DNA of 64,000 nt from Sinorhizobium alkalisoli (lineage in GTDB: Bacteria; Pseudomonadota; Alphaproteobacteria; Rhizobiales; Rhizobiaceae), in contig NZ_CP034910.1 in the NCBI RefSeq assembly GCF_008932245.1, forward strand, positions 310,001 to 374,000, written 5' to 3'. The position numbers and the translations under genes are program-made. Below the pieces are notes generated by a model that worked only from the letters and a program-made list of their open reading frames with translations, did no database searches and was not told the origin of the DNA. Positions 7,946 to 16,979 of this stretch are shown piece by piece. Positions within the stretch are counted from its first letter, which is position 1. Each line of letters starts with the position of its first letter.

Positions 7946-9550
7946 TCAGCCGAGCTTACGCTTCAGCTCGCCAAGCTCGGCCACCAGCTCCGCCTGCGTG
8001 CGGGCGGTGGCGAAGACGTAATGGTCCGGCCGCACCAGTGCGGCGCGCGTCTCATGGCGATCGAACCATCCAGAAAGCACGTCGTCCTTCTCCGTCAGCG
8101 CGTCGGGCGAAGTGCCGTCGGAGCCGGGCGGAACGATCGTCGCGACGCTGAGACCGATTTCCGCTGCCGCCGCCGCGACATCCCGCATATCGATGTCGCC
8201 CCTGCCGTCGACGATCAGCCGCCAGCCGGCGCCGGTCAGCTTGTCGAGAAGCCAGTCTCCGTCCGCCTGTCGAATTTCGGGCTGGGGAAACAGCGTGCCC
8301 CGCGCCGGGCAGGGCGCGCCGGCAAGCAGCCCCTCCTGTAGCGGCGGGACAATTTCCTGACGGGTGATCGTCCGCGGGCTTCCGCCCCCGTCCGCGAGAA
8401 TCCGCGCATCGCGCGCGTCCGCCTCGGCGGGATCGCGGATGCAGATCATCTCGCCGATCGCCTTGATCTTGCCGGTGAGTTCAATCACGTGGCGCTTGCG
8501 CTCGACGCCGTAGGTCTCGAGCAAACCGTCCGACGACATGCCCTTGATCACCCGGTCGAGCTTCCAGACAAGGTTGGTGACGTCCCGCAGGCCCTGGCAC
8601 ATGCCCTGACCGATGAAGGGCGGCTGCTGGTGCGCGGCATCGCCGGCAATGAAGACGCGCCCGTCACGCCACTTTTCGGCGACCAGCGCATGGAACCGGT
8701 AGGCCGCCGCGCGCCAGAGCGTGCCGTCCTCCGGCGTCAGCCACGGAGACAGAAGCGTCCAGACGTTTTCCGGCTTTTCCATCTCGCGCGGATTTTCGCC
8801 GGGCAGCAGCATGATTTCCCAGCGACGGTGGTTCTTCGGCCCCATCACGAAACTCGTCGGCCGCGACGGATCGCAGAACTGCGCTGAGGTTTGCGGCAGC
8901 TTGGCAATACCGGCGTCATTCACCCGAACGTCGATCACCAGCCAGGGCTCGTCGAAGATCAGATCCTCAAGACGAATGTCGACGATCTGGCGAACCGTGC
9001 TGGAGGCCCCGTCGCAGCCGATGAGATAATCCGCGGTCACCGATCTCACTCGGCCGTCGGCGGACTTGAGCTCTGCCGAAACGCCGTCCGCATTCTGCGT
9101 CAGGCCGATAAGCTCCACACCGAGATCGACGTCCACGCAATCGAAGCCTTCGGCATGGCGCCGCATCACGGCCTCGACCGGCGGCTGCGTGAACACCATG
9201 CTCGGCGTATAACCGAGCGGATAGGGCTCGGGCACCATGTCGATGCGCCGGATCAGCTGGCCCTTGGCACCGAAATGCTGCGAGGCCGTGAACGGCGCGA
9301 TATGGGGCATCACCTCGTCGGCGATCCCCATATTGTCCAGATGACGGAGGATTTCGTGATCGACTGCAATCGCACGCGGCTTGTCGTAGATATCGGTCAA
9401 CCGGTCGATGACCAGGGTGCGGTGACCGAGCTTGCCCAGAAGGCCTGCGGCGATGGCCCCGGCGGGACCGAAGCCCACAACCAGGACTGTGTAATGATCG
9501 CTTTTTGCTTTGTCGTTCGTCACGGAAAACTGCCTGCTCAAAACTGTCAT
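7946..9550 (-). CDS. FAD-dependent aromatic hydroxylase (MhpA/PheA-like)
   Basis: The 534-residue protein is a class A flavoprotein monooxygenase. It has a Rossmann dinucleotide motif VVGFGPAGAIAAGLLG, the DG motif YLIGCDGASSTVRQ, and the FAD-ribityl motif FIAGDAAHQQPPFIGQG. A thioredoxin-like C-terminal domain ends the protein, as in phenol and 3-(3-hydroxyphenyl)propionate hydroxylases. It would insert an OH group ortho or para to an existing phenol OH using NAD(P)H and O2. The start at 9550 lies 10 nt after the stop of the dioxygenase gene; a longer in-frame reading to 9814 is rejected because it lies inside that gene. The aromatic substrate is inferred. Confidence 0.85.
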   Translation of the reverse strand: MTVLSRQFSVTNDKAKSDHYTVLVVGFGPAGAIAAGLLGKLGHRTLVIDRLTDIYDKPRAIAVDHEILRHLDNMGIADEVMPHIAPFTASQHFGAKGQLIRRIDMVPEPYPLGYTPSMVFTQPPVEAVMRRHAEGFDCVDVDLGVELIGLTQNADGVSAELKSADGRVRSVTADYLIGCDGASSTVRQIVDIRLEDLIFDEPWLVIDVRVNDAGIAKLPQTSAQFCDPSRPTSFVMGPKNHRRWEIMLLPGENPREMEKPENVWTLLSPWLTPEDGTLWRAAAYRFHALVAEKWRDGRVFIAGDAAHQQPPFIGQGMCQGLRDVTNLVWKLDRVIKGMSSDGLLETYGVERKRHVIELTGKIKAIGEMICIRDPAEADARDARILADGGGSPRTITRQEIVPPLQEGLLAGAPCPARGTLFPQPEIRQADGDWLLDKLTGAGWRLIVDGRGDIDMRDVAAAAAEIGLSVATIVPPGSDGTSPDALTEKDDVLSGWFDRHETRAALVRPDHYVFATARTQAELVAELGELKRKLG

Positions 9551-9560
9551 GGTGGTTGGT

Positions 9561-10454
9561 TCATGGGCCCGCGAAAGACACGGACACCTGCGCTTTCTTG
9601 CACGCGTCGCTTTTTGGCGGCGCGATGCCCCAGTGATCGGTGCGTCCGGGCGGCCAGACCCATTCGGACGGCCCGCGGAAGCGGTAATTGTCGTCGACCT
9701 GCAGAACCTCGGCGGTGTATTCGATAACGACACCGGTCGGATCGACGAAATAGGCAAAGACGTTGTCGCCCGGACCATGCCGGCCAACGCCCCAGCCGAT
9801 CGGATAACCGGCATCCTTCACCCTGCCCGAGCCGCGCATGACGGATTCGAGGTCCGGCATCTGGAAGGCGATATGGTTCAGGCCGTTGACGTTGGCTTCG
9901 GCGAGCACGACCGAATGATGGTCGCTGTTGCAGCACAGGAAGGACATCATCTTCGACCGGTCGGTCAGACGGAAGCCGAGAGCGGAGCGGTAGAACGCGG
10001 TCAGCGCTTCGATGTCGCTGGAATTAATGTTCACATGCGCCAGCCTTAGCGGGACGTTGGGCACGATCCGCTCCGGCTTCGTCTTGTCGCCGAAGACGAA
10101 TTCGAGCGTCGACCCCTGCGGCTCGCGCACCACGAAGCGCTCGCCGCCAGCCGGGGAATCGGCGGGGCCGAGCGGACGCAGGAGCGTGCAGCCGGCAGCG
10201 GCCAGGGTCTTTTCCAGCGTAGCGAGCTCGTCGCGCGACCGGGCGCGGAAGGTAACCTTGCGCAGGAGGGGCGTATCGCCAGGCTTCAGCTCGAGCACGT
10301 AGTGATCGCTGCCGGTGGCCGCCAGAAAGACCTTGCCCAGTTCCCGGGCAACTTCTTCAAGGCCCCAGACGCGGGTGTAGAATTCGACGGATCCTTCCAG
10401 ATCGGGCGTGGACAGTTCCACGCTTCTCAGCCCGGCGAGCGAAAAGTCGGACAT
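9561..10454 (-). CDS. VOC-family extradiol ring-cleavage dioxygenase
   Basis: The 297-residue protein has two vicinal-oxygen-chelate modules. The second carries the type I extradiol iron ligands: His in LAHVNINSSD, His in GLNHIAFQMPD and Glu in VVIEYTAEV. A distal-pocket His is seen in SDHHSVVLAE. The N-terminal module (from SVELSTPDLEGSVEFY) is degenerate, as in two-domain catechol 2,3-dioxygenases. It would open a catechol or hydroxyquinol ring made by the adjacent hydroxylase. Its ATG overlaps the stop of the upstream amidohydrolase gene by 1 nt (TGATG), showing tight co-translation. Confidence 0.85.
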   Translation of the reverse strand: MSDFSLAGLRSVELSTPDLEGSVEFYTRVWGLEEVARELGKVFLAATGSDHYVLELKPGDTPLLRKVTFRARSRDELATLEKTLAAAGCTLLRPLGPADSPAGGERFVVREPQGSTLEFVFGDKTKPERIVPNVPLRLAHVNINSSDIEALTAFYRSALGFRLTDRSKMMSFLCCNSDHHSVVLAEANVNGLNHIAFQMPDLESVMRGSGRVKDAGYPIGWGVGRHGPGDNVFAYFVDPTGVVIEYTAEVLQVDDNYRFRGPSEWVWPPGRTDHWGIAPPKSDACKKAQVSVSFAGP

Positions 10455-11512
10455 CAGGCGGCCTCCTGAAGGTTCAGAAATGTGGCGGCGTTGGCGAAGG
10501 CCAGCCGCTCGCGCAGGGCCGCATCCTCGAATGCGGCCTCGATCCGGCCGAGCGGCGCACGCTCATGGAAATTGAAGGGGTAGTCGGTACCGATCAGGAT
10601 ACGATCATCGCCGAAGATCGTCAGCAGATGGCGCAGCGTCGGCTCGTCATAGACCAGTGAATCGACATAGAAGCGCCGGGCCTGATCATAGGGATCCGCC
10701 TGCAGGGCGTCAGCCAGAGCCGGGAAGACCGTCCAGCCCTCCCGCAGACGCGGCAGGAGGCTCGCCAGCGTTCCGCCGCCATGGCTGAAGGCGATGCGCA
10801 GCTTCGGAAGCTTCAACAGGAGGTTGGAGGTGATGCAGGAGGCCGCGGCAAGTCCGATATCCGTCGGATAGGCAAGCACCTGCTGCAGTTGTCCGGGGCC
10901 GACGAGGCGATCCATGCCGGCCGGCCGCACCGCGTGGACGAAAACGGCCGCGCCGAGCCTTTCGGCCTCCTCGAAGAAGGGCAGGAAACGCGGATCGCCG
11001 ATCGGCACGCCGTTGACATTGCTGCCGATCTCTACGCCGGCGAAGCCGAGCGTTTCCACGGCGCGCCGGAGTTCGGCGACGGCAAGATCGAGCGACTGGA
11101 GGGGAACTGCGGCCAGACCTGCAAAGCGGCCCCTGCCTTCGTCCACCATGCCGGCGATCACGTCATTGATATACCGCAGCAGATCGTCCGCCGGCTGGGG
11201 ATCCGTCCAGTAGCTGAATAGTTCCGGCATCGGCGAAAGCGCCTGCAGGCCGATGCCCGCCGCATCCATATCGGCGATCCGGCGCTCGACCGACCAGCAG
11301 GCGTCGCTGACGGTCCGGTAGTTCTTTCCGTCAACGACCATGGTGCGATGACAGCCTTCGGCCTGCTGCATGGAGGGCCATGATTTCGGGACGGCTTCGG
11401 CGGCGAAGCGGGGAAATTCGTAAGGAACGACATGCGCGTGCACATCGACTCCGCAACCTGCGCAACTGCGACCGAAGGCGAATTTCCTGATTTGACGCGC
11501 ATTGCCGTCCAA
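10454..11512 (-). CDS. amidohydrolase-fold decarboxylase/hydrolase (ACMSD-like)
   Basis: The 352-residue protein belongs to the metal-dependent amidohydrolase-2 group that includes aminocarboxymuconate-semialdehyde decarboxylase and resorcylate decarboxylases. Metal-ligand positions are visible: HAH in GVDVHAHVVPYEF, His in VFVHAVRPAG, His in IAFSHGGGTL and Asp in ILIGTDYPFNF. It is first in the operon, so it may decarboxylate the imported aromatic acid or act on the ring-cleaved product. The start appears to be TTG at 11512, with GGAGG 7 nt ahead. No in-frame ATG lies before the HxH motif. The true start is the least certain part. Confidence 0.82.
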   Translation of the reverse strand: MDGNARQIRKFAFGRSCAGCGVDVHAHVVPYEFPRFAAEAVPKSWPSMQQAEGCHRTMVVDGKNYRTVSDACWSVERRIADMDAAGIGLQALSPMPELFSYWTDPQPADDLLRYINDVIAGMVDEGRGRFAGLAAVPLQSLDLAVAELRRAVETLGFAGVEIGSNVNGVPIGDPRFLPFFEEAERLGAAVFVHAVRPAGMDRLVGPGQLQQVLAYPTDIGLAAASCITSNLLLKLPKLRIAFSHGGGTLASLLPRLREGWTVFPALADALQADPYDQARRFYVDSLVYDEPTLRHLLTIFGDDRILIGTDYPFNFHERAPLGRIEAAFEDAALRERLAFANAATFLNLQEAA

Positions 11513-11638
11513 CGCCCTTCCTCCCTTTCTATCTCTTGAATAAAATACAAAATAAGTTATGTAAACATGGAATTTATAAATTTCTTGCTTCTAGCAATTG
11601 ATGTATATGAAATTCAGTATCAACCGCACGAGACGGAC
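11513..11638. promoter_or_regulatory. divergent promoter region of aromatic operon and GntR gene
   Basis: This 126-nt AT-rich spacer separates the operon start from the divergent GntR regulator. It contains a 12-bp perfect palindrome AATTTATAAATT at 11571-11582, a reasonable candidate for a regulator or promoter element. No convincing -35/-10 pair was fixed. Confidence 0.4.
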
Positions 11639-12328
11639 ATGCGCCAGGACACGCTCGAGAAATCCACGGAAGCTCCGGCAACCCGGGCAACAGGCGTCTA
11701 TGAGCGCCTCAAGGCCGACATCCTGTCTGCGGAGCTCGAGCCCGGCCGCAAGCTGCAGTTGCGCTTTCTGACGGAACATTACGAATCCGGTCAGACGCCC
11801 ATCCGCGAGGCGTTGAACCGCCTGGCGAGCGAGGAACTGGTCATCGGCAAGGAGCAGCGCGGCTTCTTCGTCAAGCCGATCAGTCTGGACGAACTGCAGG
11901 AACTGACGAAGACACGCTGCTGGGTCGAGGGGATCGCGCTCGGCGAATCTATCCAGCGAGCAGACGCGGACTGGGAAGAGGCGCTCTTGATCGCCCATCA
12001 CCGCCTCGACCGGACGCCGCGTTCGCTGGATCCGGAAACCTTCAAGGACAACCCCGAATGGGAGCGGCATCACCGCCGCTTCCACGCGCTGCTGATCGGC
12101 AATTGCGGCTCGAAGCCGCTGATCGGATTTTGCGAACAGCTGGCGGACCGTCTCTACCGCTACCGGGCCCTCTCGATCCGCAAGGCGTTTCGGGTCCGCA
12201 AGGTCGGCGACGAACATGCCCAGATTTTCAAGGCTGCCATTGAGAGGCGGACGGAAGACGCGATCGCGCTCCTGCAGAACCACTACCGCCGCACGGCCGA
12301 CATCATCCGCGCCGACCTGGGCGAATAA
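11639..12328 (+). CDS. GntR-family transcriptional regulator (FCD subgroup)
   Basis: The 229-residue protein has an N-terminal winged helix: VYERLKADILSAELEPGRKL, then the recognition part GQTPIREALNRLASEELV. A C-terminal all-helical FCD-type ligand domain follows, with candidate metal or ligand residues Asp, Arg and His across the helices (for example ERHHRRFHALLIGNC and EHAQIFKAAIERR). Members usually repress catabolic operons and are released by a substrate or intermediate acid. It is transcribed away from the aromatic operon, which it probably controls. ATG at 11639 is preferred over 11567 because the alignable wing begins shortly after it and the palindrome then falls upstream. Confidence 0.85.
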   Translation: MRQDTLEKSTEAPATRATGVYERLKADILSAELEPGRKLQLRFLTEHYESGQTPIREALNRLASEELVIGKEQRGFFVKPISLDELQELTKTRCWVEGIALGESIQRADADWEEALLIAHHRLDRTPRSLDPETFKDNPEWERHHRRFHALLIGNCGSKPLIGFCEQLADRLYRYRALSIRKAFRVRKVGDEHAQIFKAAIERRTEDAIALLQNHYRRTADIIRADLGE

Positions 12329-12513
12329 GGCCGGCGGCCAGAATCGTCGGCCCTGTCGATCAGAATGGGTAGTGCGTCACCCAGCGCAAATCCCTGGCTC
12401 TTGATGGGAGCGGAACCTGAGACCCGCCATCCGACATCTGTGCAGTTGAACGGAGTCGAACTACGGGCCATGTTCGCGATTGAGCGGCGTAAAGCTGTGT
12501 ACTGGAACAGAAA

Positions 12514-13194
12514 TCAGACCGGGACGGCAATTGTTGCCGGCATGTCCTGCTGCGGCCATCGCAGCAATGCTTCCCGCCCAGCGCCCGTCAGGCCGTAGAC
12601 GCCTCTGTCAAGCCGTTCAAACCAGCCATAGACATTTGAAAGCAAAATCTTCCCCGCGTCCGGTATGCTGGATCTGATTTCACGCACGCGCAGCGGTCCT
12701 GACGCCAGCGCTAAAGCACAGCCGAGCGCCTGCTGGCGGTACGCGGTCATGACGGGCGCGCGTGTGCTCCCGCCCACTGCCGGATCGCCGCGTCGCCTCT
12801 GGTGTTCACGCATGAGCCTCGAACGCCGTTTCGGATTGGTTCGCGGCATTGGCGATACGGAGCCGACGATAACGCTGACGTCGCCGGCATCGGAAATGCC
12901 GAGCATGCCGATCCCGAGCCTGCGGCAGAGATCGCGGTAGCGTTTGTCGGCCTCGCGACCTTTGCCCTTGGCCGAGACTCGCGCCGCGATCCAGACCTCG
13001 TCCGCGACAGCTGCACGATCGACGGCCTGCAGTATGAGCTCCAGATTGAAACTCAGTTTCAACTCGCAGATAACGACCACAGGCGGATCACCATCGCTCA
13101 AGCCGACGAGATCGCAGCCGCCAACTTCGCCCTTAACGACGTAGCCTGCCTTTTCGAGGAAGCCTTTGACGGGCAGATAAAGCGAAGTTTCCAT
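12514..13194 (-). CDS. DUF2161-family protein with nuclease-like fold
   Basis: The 226-residue protein matches what I know as the DUF2161/COG5482 family. The N-terminal half has a PD-(D/E)xK-like core: GGCDLVGL (Asp), then VVVICELKLSF with the ExK pair, followed by a helix with QAVDRAAVADEVWIA. This suggests a nuclease or phosphodiesterase fold. A basic linker (SPMPRTNPKRRSRLMREHQRRR) leads to a C-terminal winged-helix-like part ending in VYGWFERLDRGVYGLTGAG. It stands alone between two operons on the minus strand. Function is unknown. Confidence 0.65.
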   Translation of the reverse strand: METSLYLPVKGFLEKAGYVVKGEVGGCDLVGLSDGDPPVVVICELKLSFNLELILQAVDRAAVADEVWIAARVSAKGKGREADKRYRDLCRRLGIGMLGISDAGDVSVIVGSVSPMPRTNPKRRSRLMREHQRRRGDPAVGGSTRAPVMTAYRQQALGCALALASGPLRVREIRSSIPDAGKILLSNVYGWFERLDRGVYGLTGAGREALLRWPQQDMPATIAVPV

Positions 13195-13593
13195 ATGCCT
13201 GCAGGTCTAAGCGAAGAATCGGTCCACAATTATATCGATCCGCTCGGACGGGACACCCATCTATCGCCGCCGACGCGATCACACGGTATGGGCTGTGGAA
13301 GCAGCCGCCAACGCATCCTGCGACGATCGGCCAGGACCTCGCCGCCGGCATTGAAACGATGGTCTTGAGCCGGATCGAACCATCGACCCCATTAATTAGC
13401 ATGGTGACGCATCGGCACAGTTGCGCCCTGCGCGGGTGAACCCGAAGGGCGGCCACGTTGGTTGACGGCGTGGCGGGGACCGGCGCGACTGCTACACGGC
13501 ACTCCGCGAGAATGGAAACCCGACTCTGGAGACCCCCCACGGTCCTCCAACATCCTGTTTCCATCCATGCCGATTTCAAGACGGCAGGAGAGC
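13195..13593. other. intergenic, no gene recognised
   Basis: About 400 nt between the DUF2161 gene and the gluconokinase gene. Open frames exist on both strands but none has a ribosome-binding site or recognisable protein. Relic DNA is possible. Confidence 0.4.
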
Positions 13594-14097
13594 TTAGATG
13601 TTCGAGATGGCTGGGCCGAGAACACTTTCGGCCGCCGCAAGCAGGCGTGGCAGGTTTAGCCTTCCGTCCAGCGTCGCACCAAACTCGTCAGGCGCCAGTG
13701 GCTCGAGCGTTGCCAATTGACTGTCCAGCAAGGATGTCGGCATGAAATGCTGGCGGGATGACATCCGTCGCAACAGATTCTTGCGCTCGACGTCGATGTG
13801 CAGAAAGAACACGGCATTGGCCATGGAAAGCCGCTGTCTGTAGGTCCGCTTGAGCGCGGAGCAAGACACAACTACGCCATCAGCATGCTTCTGGAGACTG
13901 TTAGAAATCCGGTCCAGCCAGGGCCAGCGCATGTCGTCGTCGAGCGGAAGCCCATTCCGCATCCGCTCAATACTCTCAACCAGATGCAACTCGTCCCCTT
14001 CCACAAACTTAAGCCCGAGCCGTGCCGCCAGGCACGCGCCGATCGTCGACTTGCCGCAACCGCTCACGCCCATGACGACGATGCGCGGCGCACTCAT
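13594..14097 (-). CDS. gntK: gluconokinase-family carbohydrate kinase
   Basis: The 167-residue protein has the P-loop VMGVSGCGKSTIG at the very start. The GntK-type segment RMRNGLPLDDDMRWPWLDRI and the lid/Walker-like VVVSCSALKRTYRQRL follow. The FLHIDVERKNLLRRMSSRQHFMPTSLLDSQLATLEPL region also matches gluconokinases. It would phosphorylate gluconate or a related sugar acid with ATP. The usual DxFHP-type segment reads EGDELHLVESI here, so the substrate may differ from gluconate. It is the last gene of a TRAP operon, overlapping the DctM stop by 4 nt, consistent with phosphorylating the imported compound or its oxidised product. Confidence 0.82.
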   Translation of the reverse strand: MSAPRIVVMGVSGCGKSTIGACLAARLGLKFVEGDELHLVESIERMRNGLPLDDDMRWPWLDRISNSLQKHADGVVVSCSALKRTYRQRLSMANAVFFLHIDVERKNLLRRMSSRQHFMPTSLLDSQLATLEPLAPDEFGATLDGRLNLPRLLAAAESVLGPAISNI

Positions 14098-15368
14098 AGG
14101 GTCAGCCACCTGATCGGCAGCATGACGATCTCGGGGAAGGCCGCGATCATGACCAGCACGACGAGATTGACCGCGTAGAACGGCATTGCTGCGGCGACGA
14201 GGCGCGGCGTCGGCACCTTGGATACGTAGGCTGCGGCAAATAGACAGGTCCCGACCGGCGGCGTTGCCAGGCCGACCGCCAGGCAGGCGACCATGTAGAT
14301 CAGGAAATGCATCGGTTCCACGCCCGCAGCAACGGCCGCCGGCATCAGGACGGGGATCAGCATCAGTGCCGCCGCAACGATGTCCATCAACATGCCAACG
14401 ATGATGAAGATGAGCCCCATCAACATCAGCGTCATGAACGGCGACCCCCCGAACGTCGACAGCACACCTGAAGCCTTTTGCGGCAAGAGATCGACCGTGA
14501 ACACGAAGGTGGCTGCACTCGCCACCATCAGTATGAGAAGAACCGAGCCTGCCAGCCTCCCTGAACTGATGGTGAGCTCGACAACGTCCTTGAAACCGAT
14601 CTCCCGATGCACGATGCCGGCCACGATCATCGTGTAGAGCACCGCCAAGCCGGCCGCCTCGGTCGGAGTCACGACGCCTGAGAACATGCCGGTCAAGATG
14701 ATGATCGGGGCGCCGACGGACGGCAGTGCCCGGAATAGCGAGCGCGCCGAATGGCGCATGCTGAAGTTGGTGATCGCACCATAGCCCTTCTTGCGCGAAA
14801 TGATCGTGTTGTAGATCGCCAGGGCGACAGCGAGCAGAATGCCGGGGCCAAGGCCTCCCGCGAGTGCCGCACCGACGGACTGGCCAGCAGACGCGGCCGC
14901 AACGATGATCAGGATCGACGGCGGCACCAGTGTTGCCAGCGTCGAGGTGATCAGGGTTAGAGCTGCAGAATAGGGCCTCGGATAACCGCGCGACGTCATC
15001 GAACGGATGGTGATCGGACCGAGGCTGGCGATGTCGGCAACGGAAGACCCGGAAATCCCGCCGAACACGAAACTTGAGGCAATGTTGACATGGCCGACGC
15101 CCCCGGGGAGCCGGCCGACCAGTGCCTCGGCGGCGTCGAAGATCCGCTCGGACAGCCCGCCGCGCTCCATGATCTGGCCAGCAAGGATGAACAGCGGAAC
15201 CGCGATCAGGAGGAAGGAGTTGATCGACGTCGCCATCGACTGCGTGATCATCGAAAGCGGCAGATCGAACCACCAGAGCGTCACGACCGACGACAGACCG
15301 AGCGCGACGGAAAGCGGAACGTCGAGCAGCGCCAACAGCGCGAAGACAGCGATCAGCGTGTAGCTCAT
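14094..15368 (-). CDS. dctM: TRAP transporter large permease (DctM family), second system
   Basis: The 424-residue membrane protein carries DctM signatures: GLSERIFDAAEALVGRLPGG, FGGISGSSVADIASLGPI, TLVPPSILIIVAAASAGQSVG and ATPPVGTCLFAAAYVSKVP. About twelve membrane segments are visible. It overlaps dctQ at its 5' end and the gluconokinase gene at its 3' end by 4 nt each, so the transporter and kinase are made together. Operon context suggests a sugar-acid substrate. It differs widely from the first DctM in the window and is not a recent duplicate. Confidence 0.9.
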   Translation of the reverse strand: MSYTLIAVFALLALLDVPLSVALGLSSVVTLWWFDLPLSMITQSMATSINSFLLIAVPLFILAGQIMERGGLSERIFDAAEALVGRLPGGVGHVNIASSFVFGGISGSSVADIASLGPITIRSMTSRGYPRPYSAALTLITSTLATLVPPSILIIVAAASAGQSVGAALAGGLGPGILLAVALAIYNTIISRKKGYGAITNFSMRHSARSLFRALPSVGAPIIILTGMFSGVVTPTEAAGLAVLYTMIVAGIVHREIGFKDVVELTISSGRLAGSVLLILMVASAATFVFTVDLLPQKASGVLSTFGGSPFMTLMLMGLIFIIVGMLMDIVAAALMLIPVLMPAAVAAGVEPMHFLIYMVACLAVGLATPPVGTCLFAAAYVSKVPTPRLVAAAMPFYAVNLVVLVMIAAFPEIVMLPIRWLTL

Positions 15369-15877
15369 TTAACGGCTCCTTCGTGATTGCCGAGCACCGC
15401 GACAGCGACGTCGTCTTCATTACCTTGCGCGATCGCATTGACCGCGGTTCCGACAATGGCGAGACCGGCGCCAAGCACGAGCGGCAGGGTCGTCAGCCAC
15501 ATTCCGATCTGAAGGATCGCCGATTCCTCCCCAAACCTGATCTGCTGCATCATGAGATGCCAGCCCTGCCATGTGACAACCCCGAACAGGATCATTGCGC
15601 TCACAGCCGGGATAAGCCGGTAAGCGATTCGCATGGAGGCCGGGATCAGGCCGGTCAGGAAATTCAGCGCGGGATGCTGACCGTTGCGGAAGCCTGCCGC
15701 AAGGCCGAGCCAGATGGTCCAGATGAAGAGAAATCGTGAGAGCTCTTCGGTCCAGGCCACGGAGTGTCCGACGAGGCGGGAACCGACCTGAAGCGCAATC
15801 AGCACCACCATGCTGATGACGGCGACAAGCAGGACGGCATCGACCACCCGCCAGATGATCTTGTCCAGGAGTTGCAT
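15365..15877 (-). CDS. dctQ: TRAP transporter small permease (DctQ family), second system
   Basis: The 170-residue protein has four hydrophobic segments and the DctQ core GSRLVGHSVAWTEELSRFLF followed by IWTIWLGLAAGFRNGQHPAL. It would sit with DctM in the inner membrane. It ends in the ATGA overlap with dctM and follows the binding-protein gene by 49 nt. Confidence 0.87.
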   Translation of the reverse strand: MQLLDKIIWRVVDAVLLVAVISMVVLIALQVGSRLVGHSVAWTEELSRFLFIWTIWLGLAAGFRNGQHPALNFLTGLIPASMRIAYRLIPAVSAMILFGVVTWQGWHLMMQQIRFGEESAILQIGMWLTTLPLVLGAGLAIVGTAVNAIAQGNEDDVAVAVLGNHEGAVK

Positions 15878-15926
15878 GACGTCCTCTTTCTGGCGAACCG
15901 GGGCGCCGAAGCGCCCCGCAATCGGA

Positions 15927-16952
15927 TCAGTTCGCCTTCACGAAGTCGATGCTCTTCTTCATGAAATCGGCACCGATCTTATCTTCGAATTCGCCATAGA
16001 TGCCGCGGGCGATCTCCTGAACCTTCTCAAGCTCGCCGTCGGCGAAGTCATTCACCTGCATGCCCTTTTCCTTGAGCTTGCCGATGATCTCCTCTTCCTG
16101 CCGGATCTCCTCGGCGTCGTGCTCGGAAATCATCAGTTCCGCCGCTTCCTGTACAGCGTCCTGGTGCTCTTCGGGAATTTTGGCCCAGGCAGTCGACGAA
16201 AGTCCGAGAAGGAAGCTGTCAGCGAGGTGCTGGGTCATGTTGAGCTGACCTTGAACCTCGTACAAGCGGTTGTTGTACGGGACCTCGACCGGGTTTTCCT
16301 GCCCATCGATCGCCTTGAGCTGCAAAGCCGAATAGACCTCTGAGAAGGCCATCGGCGTCGGGTTGGCGCCTAGCGCCTGGAAGAGACGAACGAACAACGG
16401 ATTGTTGGGCGTGCGCAGGGTAAGTCCCTTGAAGTCTTCTGCCTTGGTTATGGCCCGGTCGCGCGTGGTCACATCGCGGAAGGTCCGCAGGAAGAAGCCG
16501 AGCCCCTTGATGTTCAGGCGATCCAGCGAGGTCAGCAGTTCCTGACCCGGTTCGCCGGCGAGATAGGCCTTCAACTGATCGTAGTTCGAGAACAGGTAGG
16601 GCAAGGAAATGGCATTCATCTTCGGCTCGAAGGAGGCGTAGACGGATGTCGCCAGGATCAGGCCGTCCAGAGCTCCCGAGCCAAGCTGATTGATGGCCGC
16701 ATTCTGATCCTTGCCGAAGAGCACGCCATCCGGGAAGACCTGGATCGTCACCTCGCCGCCGGTCTTCTCGTTGACCAACTCGGCGAACCGGGTTGCGGCG
16801 CGACCGACGGAACTGTCGGCCGGATCTGGTACGGCCAGGCGAAGCGACGTCTGTGCGAAAGACGGCGCAGCAATCCCGCAACCGGCTGCTATCATCGCAG
16901 CCACGGCAATCCCGCGCATGACGGCGCGACGGGTGGTGTTAAGTTTCTTCAT
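15927..16952 (-). CDS. dctP: TRAP transporter periplasmic binding protein, second system
   Basis: The 341-residue protein has a signal peptide (MKKLNTTRRAVMRG, a hydrophobic stretch, cleavage near SFA-Q). The mature protein resembles sugar-acid-type DctP proteins: SSVGRAATRFAELVNEKTGG, VLFGKDQNAAINQLGSGALDG, and the Arg-bearing FKGLTLRTPNNPLFVRLFQALGANPTPM. The motif AFSEVYSALQLKAIDGQENP is typical of the family. It presents an anionic carbohydrate to DctQM. The specific ligand is unknown. Confidence 0.88.
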   Translation of the reverse strand: MKKLNTTRRAVMRGIAVAAMIAAGCGIAAPSFAQTSLRLAVPDPADSSVGRAATRFAELVNEKTGGEVTIQVFPDGVLFGKDQNAAINQLGSGALDGLILATSVYASFEPKMNAISLPYLFSNYDQLKAYLAGEPGQELLTSLDRLNIKGLGFFLRTFRDVTTRDRAITKAEDFKGLTLRTPNNPLFVRLFQALGANPTPMAFSEVYSALQLKAIDGQENPVEVPYNNRLYEVQGQLNMTQHLADSFLLGLSSTAWAKIPEEHQDAVQEAAELMISEHDAEEIRQEEEIIGKLKEKGMQVNDFADGELEKVQEIARGIYGEFEDKIGADFMKKSIDFVKAN

Positions 16953-16979
16953 GATCGGGTCTCCTCCCTTTACTTAAGA

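Noticed and set aside
9551..9814. N-terminal extension of the flavin hydroxylase to 9814
   Set aside because: It lies within the dioxygenase gene in another frame and precedes the Rossmann start by an improbable basic leader; the start at 9550 fits the operon spacing.
12400..12480. tRNA-like string around GTTGAACGGAGTCGAACTA
   Set aside because: Only a short T-arm-like resemblance; no acceptor stem or anticodon arm could be folded around it.
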